Assembly (NCBI GenBank): GCA_017415805.1
Contig: JAFQEC010000011.1
Span: 1 to 62,274, forward strand
Length of the DNA: 62,274 nt
Origin: Clostridia bacterium
GTDB taxonomy: Bacteria > Bacillota > Clostridia > Oscillospirales > CAG-272
Direction of reading: 5' to 3'
Part shown: positions 43,567-52,102 of the stretch, in pieces
Numbering within the stretch: position 1 is the stretch's first letter
How the letters are laid out: each line of letters opens with the position of its first letter
The notes under the pieces: generated by a model
Seen by the model: only the letters and a program-made list of their open reading frames with translations
What the model was told of the DNA's origin: nothing
Database searches by the model: none
Position numbers and translations under genes: made by a program

Positions 43567-45299
43567 TTCGCCACCTCCTCGTTCCCGAATTGTGACATGT
43601 GGATCTCGCGGTAAACGGGACAGGTGTCCAGCAGCTCCTCGTGCGTGCCAAGGCCAACGGCCTCACCGTTCTCTAAAACAAGGATGCGATCGGCGCGCAA
43701 GAGCGATGCGGTGCGCTGGGAAACGATAAAAACCGTGGGGTGATAATCCAGCGCCGAGAGCCCCTCGCGCAGTCGCTTATCGGTGGCATAGTCCAGCGCA
43801 GAGGCACTGTCGTCGAGGATCAGAATGTCGGGGCGGCGCACAAGTGCGCGTGCAATCGTCAGACGTTGCTTTTGACCGCCCGAGAGGTTGCGGCCGCCCT
43901 GCTCGATCTCAAAGTCAAGACCGCCCTCCTTTTCACGCACAAAATCAGCCGCAACGGCGGTTTCAAGCGCGGCAAAGAGTGCCTCGTCATCGGCGTCCTC
44001 CTTACCCCAGCGCAGATTGTCACGGACCGTGCCCGCAAACAGCTCGGCCTTTTGCGGCACCACGCCGACGGTGGCGCGCAGATCTTCGGGGTTGGCATAG
44101 TCGCGCACGTCGCGCCCGTGTACGAGCACGGTGCCCTCGGTGACGTCGTAAAAGCGGGGGATGAGCGAGACCAGAGAGGATTTGCCCGAGCCCGTGCCGC
44201 CAATCACGCCGACGGTCTCGCCCGGCTCGGCCACAAAGGAGATCTGCTCAATGGCGGGGGCAGCACCCTCGTGATAGGCAAAGGTCACGTTGCGGAACTC
44301 CACGCGGCCGCGTGCTGTGGGCGCGGGCGCTTCGGTCACGTCGCCCTGCGGCATGCCGTCGGGCGCATCCAGCACCGCATTTACGCGCGTGGCGCAGGCG
44401 CAGGCCTTCATGATCAGAATGATGAAATTGGCCAGCTTGATCAGCTCGATCAGGATCTGTGACATGTAGTTATAAAGCGCGATGACCTCACCCGTTTGCA
44501 GGTGGCCGAGATTGACCTGCACACCGCCGCGCCAGACGATCACGAGAATGGAGAGATTGATGATCACATAGGTCACGGGATTGAGCAGAGCCGAAAAGCG
44601 CCCCGTGAATCGTTGCAAGCGGGTGAGCTCGGAATTGGTTGCAACAAACTCTGCGGCCGATTCCTCCTCACGCACGAAGGCGCGCACCACGCGCGTTCCC
44701 GTCAGGTTTTCGCGCGTGAGTCCCAGCACGCGGTCCAGCTTTTCCTGCACGCGGCGAAACAGGGGAATGCTGATGAGCATCACGCCGAACACCACCACCG
44801 AGAGCGCGGGGATGGTGACCACGAAGGTCAGCGCCGCCGAGGGCGAGACCGTAAAGGCCATGATCATCGCACCGAATACGATGAAGGGGGAGCGCAAAAA
44901 CAATCGCAGCACCATATTGACCGCGGTCTGGATCTGATTGACGTCGGCCGTGGTACGCGAGAGCAGGGTGGAGGTGCCGAAGCGGTCGGTCTCGGCATAC
45001 GAGAGCCGTCCGATCTTGGCAAAGAGTGCGTGGCGCATACCTGTTGCCATGCCGACGGCCGCCTTTGCAGAGAAGTATTGCGCGGTGATCGAGCAAAGAA
45101 GCCCGATCACGCCGAGTGCCACCATCAAAAGACAGCGTTGAACGATATAAGAGGTGTCCTTGTTTGCAATGCCCACGTCCACGATATCGGCCACGACCAG
45201 GGGGATAAAAAGCTCAAAAAGGGCCTCGAGCATCTTAAAAAGAGGCCCCAGCACCGATTCCTTGCGATATTTTTTGAGAAAACAGAGCAATCTTCGCAC
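43563..45299 (-). CDS. ABC exporter half-transporter, degenerate Walker B
   Basis: 578 residues. Start is GTG 45299 after AGGAAGGGCTGTTTC; an in-frame ATG at 45329 lacks a ribosome binding site and lies near the -10 box. Membrane domain with six helices, then Walker A GGTGSGKSSLVSLIPRFYD, Q-loop VVPQKAELFAG, signature LSGGQKQRLTIARAL and Walker B ILILDDSASALD. Aspartate replaces the catalytic glutamate, and the H-loop region reads FIVSQRTASL with glutamine for histidine. These are the hallmarks of the degenerate half of heterodimeric exporters. Confidence 0.92.
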   Translation of the reverse strand: MRRLLCFLKKYRKESVLGPLFKMLEALFELFIPLVVADIVDVGIANKDTSYIVQRCLLMVALGVIGLLCSITAQYFSAKAAVGMATGMRHALFAKIGRLSYAETDRFGTSTLLSRTTADVNQIQTAVNMVLRLFLRSPFIVFGAMIMAFTVSPSAALTFVVTIPALSVVVFGVMLISIPLFRRVQEKLDRVLGLTRENLTGTRVVRAFVREEESAAEFVATNSELTRLQRFTGRFSALLNPVTYVIINLSILVIVWRGGVQVNLGHLQTGEVIALYNYMSQILIELIKLANFIILIMKACACATRVNAVLDAPDGMPQGDVTEAPAPTARGRVEFRNVTFAYHEGAAPAIEQISFVAEPGETVGVIGGTGSGKSSLVSLIPRFYDVTEGTVLVHGRDVRDYANPEDLRATVGVVPQKAELFAGTVRDNLRWGKEDADDEALFAALETAVAADFVREKEGGLDFEIEQGGRNLSGGQKQRLTIARALVRRPDILILDDSASALDYATDKRLREGLSALDYHPTVFIVSQRTASLLRADRILVLENGEAVGLGTHEELLDTCPVYREIHMSQFGNEEVAK

Positions 45300-45341
45300 G
45301 AAACAGCCCTTCCTTTCCCGTAAATCCATTTTATAAATATG

Positions 45342-45370
45342 AGTATAGCATAAATTTACATACTTGGCAA
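45342..45370 (-). promoter_or_regulatory. Sigma-A promoter of the ABC exporter genes
   Basis: On the minus strand TTGCCA and TATACT, spacer 17. Confidence 0.8.
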
Positions 45371-45430
45371 GTTTTCTTTGCCGTTTTGCGCAAAAAAATC
45401 TGCCTTTTGGCGAATTTTTCAAAAAGCAAC

Positions 45431-45458
45431 TTGATTTTGGCGGGGAAAGGTGTATAAT
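45431..45458 (+). promoter_or_regulatory. Sigma-A promoter of the Mrp gene
   Basis: TTGATT (45431) and TATAAT (45453), spacer 16. Divergent from the exporter promoter. Confidence 0.75.
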
Positions 45459-45508
45459 AGATGTGTTTGAATATGAAATTGTCACCTTGTGACGGAAAGG
45501 TCGTTTCC

Positions 45509-46339
45509 ATGGCAGAAGAAAATTGCACCCATGATTGCTCCAGCTGCTCCAGCAACTGCGCCTCGCGCCAGGCACCGCAGCACGATCAGCCCCACGCAAA
45601 AAGCGCGATCGGGCACGTGATCGGCGTTGTCAGCGGCAAGGGAGGTGTCGGTAAATCCATCGTGACCTCGCTGCTTGCGGTCGCATTGCAGCGCAAGGGT
45701 TATCGCGTCGGTATTCTGGATGCCGACATTACGGGCCCCTCGATCCCGAAGGCGTTCGGCGTGAAGCCCGGCGTGGAGGGCGACGAGAATGGCCTCATCC
45801 CCGCCAAGACCGAGCAGGGGATTGAGGTCATGTCCTTGAACCTGCTTTTGCCCGAGGAGGATAGCCCCGTTGTCTGGCGCGGACCTGTGATCGCAGGCAC
45901 GGTGCGCCAGTTCTATACCGACGTGATCTGGGATGATATTGACTATCTCCTGATCGACTGCCCTCCCGGAACGGGCGACGTTCCGCTTACGGTCTTTCAG
46001 TCGATCAAGCTGGACGGCATCGTGATCGTCACCAGCCCCCAGGAGCTGGTCTCGATGATCGTCAAGAAGGCGGCACACATGGCCGATATGATGAATATCC
46101 CCGTGCTGGGACTCGTGGAGAACATGAGCTATGTCCGTTGCCCCGACTGCGGCAAGGAGATCTGTATCTTCGGCGAGAGCCGCATCGGGCAGGTGGCCGC
46201 CGAGCTCGGCTACCGCGTGCTCGCGCAACTTCCCATCGACCCTGCGCTTGCCGCATTGGTGGACGCGGGCAGGATCGAAACGGTTTCGGAGAATCCGCTG
46301 GAGGACGCCGCGGGTCAAATTGAAGCGATCGTTTCTTAA
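45509..46339 (+). CDS. Mrp/NBP35-family Fe-S cluster carrier ATPase
   Basis: 276-residue ParA/MinD-fold ATPase that binds and transfers Fe-S clusters. The cysteine-rich N-terminus CTHDCSSCSSNC is followed by the deviant Walker A VVSGKGGVGKS near residue 40, LDADITGPSIPKAFGV, DYLLIDCPPGTGDVPLT, and the cluster-binding pair CPDCGKE near 213. Start is ATG 45509 after GGAAAGGTCGTTTCC. The N-terminal cysteine cluster makes it closer to NBP35 types of anaerobes than to E. coli Mrp. Fits an Fe-S-rich metabolism such as the hydrogenase. Confidence 0.93.
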   Translation: MAEENCTHDCSSCSSNCASRQAPQHDQPHAKSAIGHVIGVVSGKGGVGKSIVTSLLAVALQRKGYRVGILDADITGPSIPKAFGVKPGVEGDENGLIPAKTEQGIEVMSLNLLLPEEDSPVVWRGPVIAGTVRQFYTDVIWDDIDYLLIDCPPGTGDVPLTVFQSIKLDGIVIVTSPQELVSMIVKKAAHMADMMNIPVLGLVENMSYVRCPDCGKEICIFGESRIGQVAAELGYRVLAQLPIDPALAALVDAGRIETVSENPLEDAAGQIEAIVS

Positions 46340-46362
46340 TTACAAAAAGAGCAAAACTTGTT

Positions 46363-46400
46363 AAAAACGGCCGTCCCAATCGATTTGGGCGGCCGTTTTT
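46363..46400 (+). terminator. Terminator of the Mrp gene
   Basis: AAAAACGGCCG-t-CCCAA-n-TTGGG-c-GGCCGTTTTT. Confidence 0.9.
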
Positions 46401-46432
46401 GATTCGCGGGCAAGATTTTCACACGTAGACAC

Positions 46433-46461
46433 TTGCAAAACCTTCCTGTTTGGTGTACAAT
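46433..46461 (+). promoter_or_regulatory. Sigma-A promoter of ymfF-ymfH-lgt-folD
   Basis: TTGCAA (46433) and TACAAT (46456), spacer 17. Confidence 0.8.
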
Positions 46462-46502
46462 AATACTATTCTGATTTTAGCATGGAAAAGGAGGAGTGGC
46501 GT

Positions 46503-47789
46503 ATGACACCTGTTCGTATTCCGATCGGTCGGCACGGCGTGTTGCTTGCCATCCCCACCGACCGTTTTAAGAGTGAGTATCTTTCGCTTTCGTTTTCCGT
46601 GCCGCTGGGTGAGCACACCGCCCAGATGAACACGCTCTTGCCCGCGGTGATGCGGCGCGGCACGGTGCATTACCCCGATCAGCTCACGCTCAACCGTCAT
46701 TTGGATGACCTGTATTCCACCGCCATCTCAGTGCGCAATCAGCGCGCAGGAGACGCGCAGATGATGGGTCTTGCCGCCGATTTTCTCGGTGCGCGCTTTG
46801 TGGGGGGCGGTGACGGGCTGCTTCCCGCGGTGATCGGAACAATGGCAGAGCTTTTGTTTTCCCCCGTACTTGAGAGTGATACCCTGCGCGCGGATTACGT
46901 CGAGAGCGAAAAAGGGCATTTGAAGGACGCCATTCGTGCCGCCATCAACAATCCGCGCGGCTTTGCGCTGGCGCGCTGCCGTGAGCTGACCTGTAAGAAC
47001 GAGCCCTATGCGCTCTCGCTTTCGGGAACCGAGCAGAGTGCCGATGCGATCACGGCAAAGGCGTTGACCGAGCACCACAAGTGGCTGCTCACGCAGATCA
47101 CCCCCACCTATTTTTACGTGGGCAATACCGCGCCATCGCGCGTGGCCGAGCTTTTGGAGCAGGCCTTTTCTGTTTTGGACTGTGCGCCTTCTTGCGTTTC
47201 AACCGTTGCGCGCATCGGCAGTAGCGCGCCCATACGCGCCGAGAGCGAAATGCCGCTGTGTCAGGGTAAGCTTGTCATCGGCTTTCGCACCGATGTCACA
47301 GTTTCGCACCCCCTTGCTCCCGCGATGCTGATGCTCAACGAGATCTTCGGTGCGTCGCCCGCATCCAAGCTGTTCTTGAACGTGCGCGAGCGCGAGAGCC
47401 TGTGCTACCAGTGCGGTACTTCGCTCGATCTTTACAAGGGCGTGATCTTTGCCTCCACGGGCATCAAGGTAGAGAACCGCGCGCGTGCCGAGGCGGCGAT
47501 CCTGCGCGAGTTTGAGGCACTCACGCGCGGCGAGATCTCCGACACCGAGCTGTTTGCCGCACGGCGCTCGCTGGAATATTCCTACCGCCAGACCGCCGAT
47601 AACCCTGCCGTGCTTGCCAACTATTACACAGGCCGCGCACAGGTGGGGAACACCGAGTCACTGGATGACTGGTGCGCACGCATCGCGGCCGTTACGCGCG
47701 CGCAGCTGGCCGAGGCCGCGGCGCGCATAGCCCCCGAGGCGATCTATTTCCTCAAGGGAATGCTCACACAGGAGGACACGGAGGAATGA
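46503..47789 (+). CDS. ymfF: M16-family peptidase-like protein, non-catalytic (YmfF-like)
   Basis: 428 residues of the M16 (insulinase/processing peptidase) fold without the HxxEH zinc motif: the matching place reads LLPAVMRRGTVHYPD. Typical stretches follow: LNRHLDDLYSTAISV, LFSPVL, KGHLKDAIRAAINNPRGFA and FGASPASKLFLNVRERESLCYQCGTSLDLYKGVIFASTGI. Start is ATG 46503 after GGAGGAGTGGCGT. It overlaps the next gene, which has the zinc site, by 4 bp; such pairs act as heterodimers with one active member. Confidence 0.9.
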   Translation: MTPVRIPIGRHGVLLAIPTDRFKSEYLSLSFSVPLGEHTAQMNTLLPAVMRRGTVHYPDQLTLNRHLDDLYSTAISVRNQRAGDAQMMGLAADFLGARFVGGGDGLLPAVIGTMAELLFSPVLESDTLRADYVESEKGHLKDAIRAAINNPRGFALARCRELTCKNEPYALSLSGTEQSADAITAKALTEHHKWLLTQITPTYFYVGNTAPSRVAELLEQAFSVLDCAPSCVSTVARIGSSAPIRAESEMPLCQGKLVIGFRTDVTVSHPLAPAMLMLNEIFGASPASKLFLNVRERESLCYQCGTSLDLYKGVIFASTGIKVENRARAEAAILREFEALTRGEISDTELFAARRSLEYSYRQTADNPAVLANYYTGRAQVGNTESLDDWCARIAAVTRAQLAEAAARIAPEAIYFLKGMLTQEDTEE

Positions 47790-49093
47790 AGCAAGAAGCA
47801 AAACTCTTTCGCAGCGAGCTCCTCGGCGAATCCTATACCAAGTACGTGCACGCATCGGGCCTTCCCATCTACGTCTTTCCCAAAAAAATGACGGGAACCT
47901 ACGCGCTCTTTGCCACCAACTTCGGCTCGGTGGACAACGCACTCGATGCGCGCGGACGCAAGCGCTTACCCGACGGGATCGCGCATTTTTTGGAGCATAA
48001 GCTCTTTACCAACGAGGACGGAAGCGACTCCTTTGAGCATTTTTCCGCCTACGGTGCCGATGCCAATGCCTATACCTCGCACACCCGCACGGTCTATCTC
48101 TTTTCCTGCACCGATCGCTTTGCCGATTCGCTGCGCGAGCTGCTCACCTTTGTAACGCACCCGCATTTCACCCCCGAATCGGTGGCACGGGAGCAGGGCA
48201 TCATCGGTGAGGAGATCCGCATGTGTCTGGATAACCCCTATGACCGTTGCTATTACAACATGCTTGCGGGGCTCTATCGCTCGCACCCCGTGCGTGTCGA
48301 CGTCTGCGGCTCGGTCGAATCGATCGCAACCATCACCGACAAGACACTCTACGAGGCGTATCGCACCTTTTATCAGCTTTCCAACATGGCGCTGGTGGTA
48401 TGTGGCGACGTGAGCGTCGAGAGCGTGATCGCGCTGGCCGACGAGTGCTTGCCAAGGGTCACGCCCGCGCCGTTGCCGCCCCGTCGCACGTACTGCGAGA
48501 AAAGCGCGGCACACCGCCGCTTTGTTAAGGCCACAGGACAGGTGGCAAAGCCCATCTTTTCCATCGGCGTGAAGGATACCGACATCCCGTCCGATCCTCG
48601 CGAGCGCGCCAAAAAGGATGCGGGCATGGCGATCCTTTCCGAGATGCTGTTTTCCGAATCGGGCGTGCTGTACAACCGATTGTTTGATGCGGGGCTGATC
48701 TCGCACGAGTTCTCGGCCGATTATGCGCTGACGCGCGACTTCGGCTTTTTACAGATCTCGGGTGAGTCCGACGACCCGCGCGCGGTCCTGCGTGCGGTGC
48801 AGCGTGAGATCGCCGCCTTACAGAAAAGCGGGCTCTCGCGCGCGGATTTCGAGCGCTGTCGCCGCGTGGAATTTGCCGAGTATATCAAGAGCTTTGACTC
48901 CACCGAGGAGATCGCCAACACACTGCTGGCCTTCGTTTTTGACGATGCGCAGATCTTTGATTGGGCGGATATCGTGCGCGACATGGAGCTTTCTTACGTC
49001 GAGGAGCTGTTGCATCGGTGCTTCGACCCGTCTTACTACACGCTCTCGGTGGTCGAGCCCGCCGAGCGCGTACAGGAAGGAGAAACCAAATGA
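47786..49093 (+). CDS. ymfH: M16-family zinc peptidase (YmfH-like)
   Basis: 435 residues. The inverted zinc motif is intact: HFLEH at residues 67-71, with the third ligand in the EQGIIGEEIRMCLDNP segment near 137. The rest follows YmfH: AFATNFGSVD-type start (ALFATNFGSVDNAL), FSAYGADANAYTSHTRTVYLFSCT, LSNMALVVCGDV and the second M16 domain. Start is ATG 47786, overlapping the ymfF stop. In Bacillus the ymfF-ymfH pair lies in a cell-surface and development region; the natural substrate is not known. Confidence 0.92.
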   Translation: MKQEAKLFRSELLGESYTKYVHASGLPIYVFPKKMTGTYALFATNFGSVDNALDARGRKRLPDGIAHFLEHKLFTNEDGSDSFEHFSAYGADANAYTSHTRTVYLFSCTDRFADSLRELLTFVTHPHFTPESVAREQGIIGEEIRMCLDNPYDRCYYNMLAGLYRSHPVRVDVCGSVESIATITDKTLYEAYRTFYQLSNMALVVCGDVSVESVIALADECLPRVTPAPLPPRRTYCEKSAAHRRFVKATGQVAKPIFSIGVKDTDIPSDPRERAKKDAGMAILSEMLFSESGVLYNRLFDAGLISHEFSADYALTRDFGFLQISGESDDPRAVLRAVQREIAALQKSGLSRADFERCRRVEFAEYIKSFDSTEEIANTLLAFVFDDAQIFDWADIVRDMELSYVEELLHRCFDPSYYTLSVVEPAERVQEGETK

Positions 49094-50070
49094 GTGAAGT
49101 TAAAATTTCATTCCCCGGTATCGGCATCGCGCCCTTTACCGTGGATAAGGTCGCATTTACATTGCCGCTGTTCGGCGGTGTGGAGGTGCGCTGGTACGGC
49201 ATCATTCTCACGCTTGGTATTATCGCGGGGCTGGCCTACGCCATTTACCGATCCAAGTTTGAGGGCATCAAGCAAGAGGATATCGTGGATTACGCGCTCT
49301 GGACGGTGCTGCTTGCCATCGTGGGTGCACGCACCTACTACGTGCTCACCACCCTCAAGGATCCCGTGACGGGACTTTCCAATTATCACAGCCTTTTGGA
49401 CGTGATCGCGATCTGGGAGGGCGGTATTGCCATGTACGGCTCGATCATCGGCGGCGCGCTGGGCCTGTTGCTCGTCAGCTATTTCAAGAAGTTCAAAAAG
49501 CAACAGGTGCTCAAGGTGTTCGATATGGTCTCCCCGGGCGTTATGCTGGGGCAGATCATCGGCCGCTGGGGGAACTTTATTAACGCTGAAGCGCACGGTG
49601 TCCAAACCTCGGAGGGCTTCTTTTTGCGCATGGGGCTTCTTCCCAACGAGGACAGCCGCTACCGCATGTATTTTTATCACCCCACCTTCCTTTATGAATC
49701 GCTCTGGAACCTCGTGGGCTTTGTTCTGATCAATCTGTTTTACAAGAAAAAGAGGTTCGACGGTCAGATCACACTCATGTATCTTGCGTGGTACGGCTTT
49801 GGACGCATGTTCATTGAGGGCTTGCGCACCGATAGCCTGTATATCGGGCCGTTCCGCATCTCGCAGGTGGTCGGATTTTTGTGCTTTGTGATCTGCACGT
49901 CGCTTTTGATCTGGCAATGGGTCAAGAGCCGCCGTCGCGAGAACGACAGCGAGGAGGAGTATATTCCCGTTTACGAAAAATTACGAGGCATCAAGCAAGA
50001 GCCCGGCATTGTGACCGAGCCGATGCCCGAGAAACAGCAGGAGGAAACAGAAAATGGCAAAGCTGATTGA
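49090..50070 (+). CDS. lgt: Prolipoprotein diacylglyceryl transferase
   Basis: Membrane enzyme that adds diacylglycerol to the lipobox cysteine of exported lipoproteins; several are encoded here (52103 and 55913). 326 residues, seven membrane segments. Signatures: [38 protein letters not shown], and the Lgt hallmark [15 protein letters not shown], near residue 155; later [23 protein letters not shown] charged C-terminal tail of about 45 residues is longer than usual. Start overlaps ymfH by 4 bp; the end overlaps folD by 17 bp. Confidence 0.96.
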   Translation: MSEVKISFPGIGIAPFTVDKVAFTLPLFGGVEVRWYGIILTLGIIAGLAYAIYRSKFEGIKQEDIVDYALWTVLLAIVGARTYYVLTTLKDPVTGLSNYHSLLDVIAIWEGGIAMYGSIIGGALGLLLVSYFKKFKKQQVLKVFDMVSPGVMLGQIIGRWGNFINAEAHGVQTSEGFFLRMGLLPNEDSRYRMYFYHPTFLYESLWNLVGFVLINLFYKKKRFDGQITLMYLAWYGFGRMFIEGLRTDSLYIGPFRISQVVGFLCFVICTSLLIWQWVKSRRRENDSEEEYIPVYEKLRGIKQEPGIVTEPMPEKQQEETENGKAD

Positions 50071-50908
50071 CGGAAAGGCGATCGCGGCCGAGATCCGCCG
50101 CGAGATCGCGGCAGAAACCGAAGCGTTCAAGCAAGAGAAGGGCTATGCACCAGGGCTTGCGGTCGTGATCGTGGGCGAGGACCCCGCCTCGCAGGTCTAC
50201 GTACGCAACAAGCACCGCGGCTGTGCCGAGGTCGGCTTTTATTCGGAAGGGTACGAGCTGCCCGCCGAGACCACCGAGCAGGAGCTGCTCGCGCTGATCG
50301 ACAAGCTCAATCACGATCCCAAGATCCACGGGATCCTTGTGCAGCTGCCCTTGCCGCGGCATCTGGACGAGGAGAAGGTGTTGCTTGCCATTGATCCCGC
50401 CAAGGACGTGGACGCCTTCCACCCCACCAATGTGGGTAAGATCCTGATCGGCAATTACGACTTTTTGCCCTGCACGCCCGCAGGTGTGATGCAGCTTCTC
50501 GCGCGCTCCGATATTTCGGTGGAGGGCAAGGAGTGCGTGGTGGTCGGTCGCTCCAATATCGTGGGCAAGCCGCAGGCACTTTTGCTCTTGGAGGCGAACG
50601 GCACCGTTACGGTCTGCCACAGCCGCACCAAGAACTTAAAAGAGGTCTGCCGCCGCGCCGATATTCTGGTCGCCGCCATCGGCAAGCCCGAGTTCTTTGA
50701 TGCGTCCTACGTCAAAGAGGGCGCCGTGGTCATTGACGTGGGCATGAACCGCCGTCCTGCCGACGGCAAGCTTTGCGGCGACGTAGACTTTGCCTCGGTC
50801 GAGCCGATCGCCTCGGCGATCACGCCCGTCCCCGGCGGCGTTGGGCCGATGACCATTACGATGCTATTACAAAATACACTCACTGCTGCTCGTGCAGCGA
50901 AACAGTAA
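50054..50908 (+). CDS. folD: Methylenetetrahydrofolate dehydrogenase/cyclohydrolase
   Basis: Bifunctional one-carbon enzyme, 284 residues. Signatures: [41 protein letters not shown] with the catalytic lysine, [32 protein letters not shown], the NAD(P) loop [17 protein letters not shown] and [18 protein letters not shown]. Start ATG 50054 lies inside lgt behind GGAGGAAACAGAAA. Last gene of the ymfF operon; downstream a structured non-coding segment follows. Confidence 0.97.
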   Translation: MAKLIDGKAIAAEIRREIAAETEAFKQEKGYAPGLAVVIVGEDPASQVYVRNKHRGCAEVGFYSEGYELPAETTEQELLALIDKLNHDPKIHGILVQLPLPRHLDEEKVLLAIDPAKDVDAFHPTNVGKILIGNYDFLPCTPAGVMQLLARSDISVEGKECVVVGRSNIVGKPQALLLLEANGTVTVCHSRTKNLKEVCRRADILVAAIGKPEFFDASYVKEGAVVIDVGMNRRPADGKLCGDVDFASVEPIASAITPVPGGVGPMTITMLLQNTLTAARAAKQ

Positions 50909-51037
50909 AACAGGGGCTGATTCGTTTGATGCAGAAGGCGTGATCTCGGCACGGGAGCTGTATATGATACTGCAAGTGCCGAGAGCGCGCCTAAAAAACA
51001 CACATAAAAATGATATTCGACACGAATTTCTACAAAA

Positions 51038-51077
51038 AAGCCGCTTTACCATTCTCTTTTTGATGGCAAAGCGGCTT
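51038..51077 (+). terminator. Terminator of the ymfF-folD operon
   Basis: AAGCCGCTTT-a-CCAT pairs with ATGG-c-AAAGCGGCTT; followed by CGTTTTATTTT. Confidence 0.82.
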
Positions 51078-51168
51078 CGTTTTATTTTGCTTTTCGTTGT
51101 GTGTTTTTGTTCTGCGCGAATGAATCAGCCCCTTGCTTTTTTGAGAGATTTTTACAGTGCCTGCGTCT

Positions 51169-51198
51169 GTATAACGAATTGGGGCCGCGGCAATACTT
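51169..51198 (+). promoter_or_regulatory. Sigma-F-like promoter of sigG
   Basis: GTATA (51169) and GGCAATACTT (51189), spacer 15. The -10 matches GGnrAnAnTw at every fixed position and the -35 matches GYwTA. No sigma-A promoter was seen here. Confidence 0.65.
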
Positions 51199-51224
51199 TC
51201 AGTACTCCCACAAAGGAGATTGAA

Positions 51225-51998
51225 ATGTATTATAACAAAGTAGAAATCTGCGGCGTCAATACGTCGAAGCTCAAAACCCTGACCGACGAGGAAAAGCGTG
51301 CTCTGCTCATCCGCACCAAGGCGGGAGACAGTGCCGCGCGTGACGAGCTGATCTACGGAAATCTGCGTCTTGTGCTTTCGATCATACAGCGCTTTTCGGG
51401 CCGCAAGGAGAATGTAGACGACCTGTTTCAGGTCGGGTGCATCGGCCTCATTAAGGCGGTCGATAATTTCAATATCGAGTTGGACGTGAAGTTTTCCACC
51501 TATGCCGTGCCGATGATCATCGGCGAGATCCGCCGCTATCTGCGTGACAACAATTCGATCCGTATCAGCCGTTCGGTGCGCGATCTTGCGTACCGTGCGC
51601 TGCAGGCCCGCGAGGAGCTGACGCGCGAAAAGGAGCGCGACCCCACCGTGGATGAGATCGCCGCCAAGCTCGGCGAGGAGCGCGAGAGCGTGCTTCGTGC
51701 CATGGAAGCGATCGTGGAGCCCATCTCGCTCTACGAGCCCGTGTATAGCGAGAACGGCGATTCGATCTACGTGATGGATCAGCTCAGCGACAATTCGGCA
51801 AGCGATGAGATGTGGTTGGAGAATATCGCGCTGCGAGATGCCATGAACAAATTGAGCGAGCGCGAGCGCAAGATCATCGAGATGCGCTTTTACCGCAACA
51901 AAACGCAAATGGAGATCGCCGAGAGCATCGGCATCTCGCAGGCACAGGTCTCGCGGCTCGAAAAGGGCGCGCTGGCGCGTATGCGCAGGGAAATATAA
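51225..51998 (+). CDS. sigG: RNA polymerase sigma factor SigG (forespore)
   Basis: Late forespore sigma factor, 257 residues. The N-terminus NKVEICGVNTSKLKTL is diagnostic of SigG, not SigF. Region 2 (NLRLVLSIIQRFSGRKENVDDLFQVGCIGLIKAVDNFNIELDVKFSTYAVPMIIGEIRRYLRD), region 3 (RDPTVDEIAAKLGEE) and region 4 (LSERERKIIEMRFYRNKTQMEIAESIGISQAQVSRLEKGAL) are complete. Start ATG 51225 follows AAAGGAGATTGAA. Usually it follows spoIIGA-sigE; here it stands alone with a sigma-F-like promoter, which suggests the Bacillus-type cascade. Its presence indicates a spore-forming lineage. Confidence 0.96.
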   Translation: MYYNKVEICGVNTSKLKTLTDEEKRALLIRTKAGDSAARDELIYGNLRLVLSIIQRFSGRKENVDDLFQVGCIGLIKAVDNFNIELDVKFSTYAVPMIIGEIRRYLRDNNSIRISRSVRDLAYRALQAREELTREKERDPTVDEIAAKLGEERESVLRAMEAIVEPISLYEPVYSENGDSIYVMDQLSDNSASDEMWLENIALRDAMNKLSERERKIIEMRFYRNKTQMEIAESIGISQAQVSRLEKGALARMRREI

Positions 51999-52037
51999 AA
52001 AAGCAGGCACTTATTATGGGATAAGTGCCTGCTTTTT
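51998..52037 (+). terminator. Terminator of sigG
   Basis: 17-bp perfect stem AAAAAGCAGGCACTTAT and its complement around TATGGG. Confidence 0.92.
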
Positions 52038-52038
52038 A

Positions 52039-52067
52039 TTGACACAGGTGGCAATCGGTGCTACAAT
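52039..52067 (+). promoter_or_regulatory. Sigma-A promoter of the large lipoprotein gene
   Basis: TTGACA (52039) and TACAAT (52062), spacer 17; the -35 touches the sigG terminator T run. Confidence 0.87.
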
Positions 52068-52102
52068 AAAAACAGTATTTTTATTGCTTTGAGAGGTATG
52101 TT

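Larger units (their letters stand above)
50909..51224. other. Intergenic region folD to sigG
   Basis: 316 bp with no credible gene. It contains a compound hairpin at 50945-50983 (CTCGGCAC / GTGCCGAG enclosing GTAT / ATAC), a terminator at 51038-51077, and a sigma-F-like promoter at 51169-51198. Confidence 0.75.

Noticed and set aside
50892..51224. N-terminal extension of sigG by 111 codons
   Set aside because: The open frame passes through a terminator and the sigma-F-like promoter; the SigG signature starts at ATG 51225 with a strong AAAGGAGAT site.
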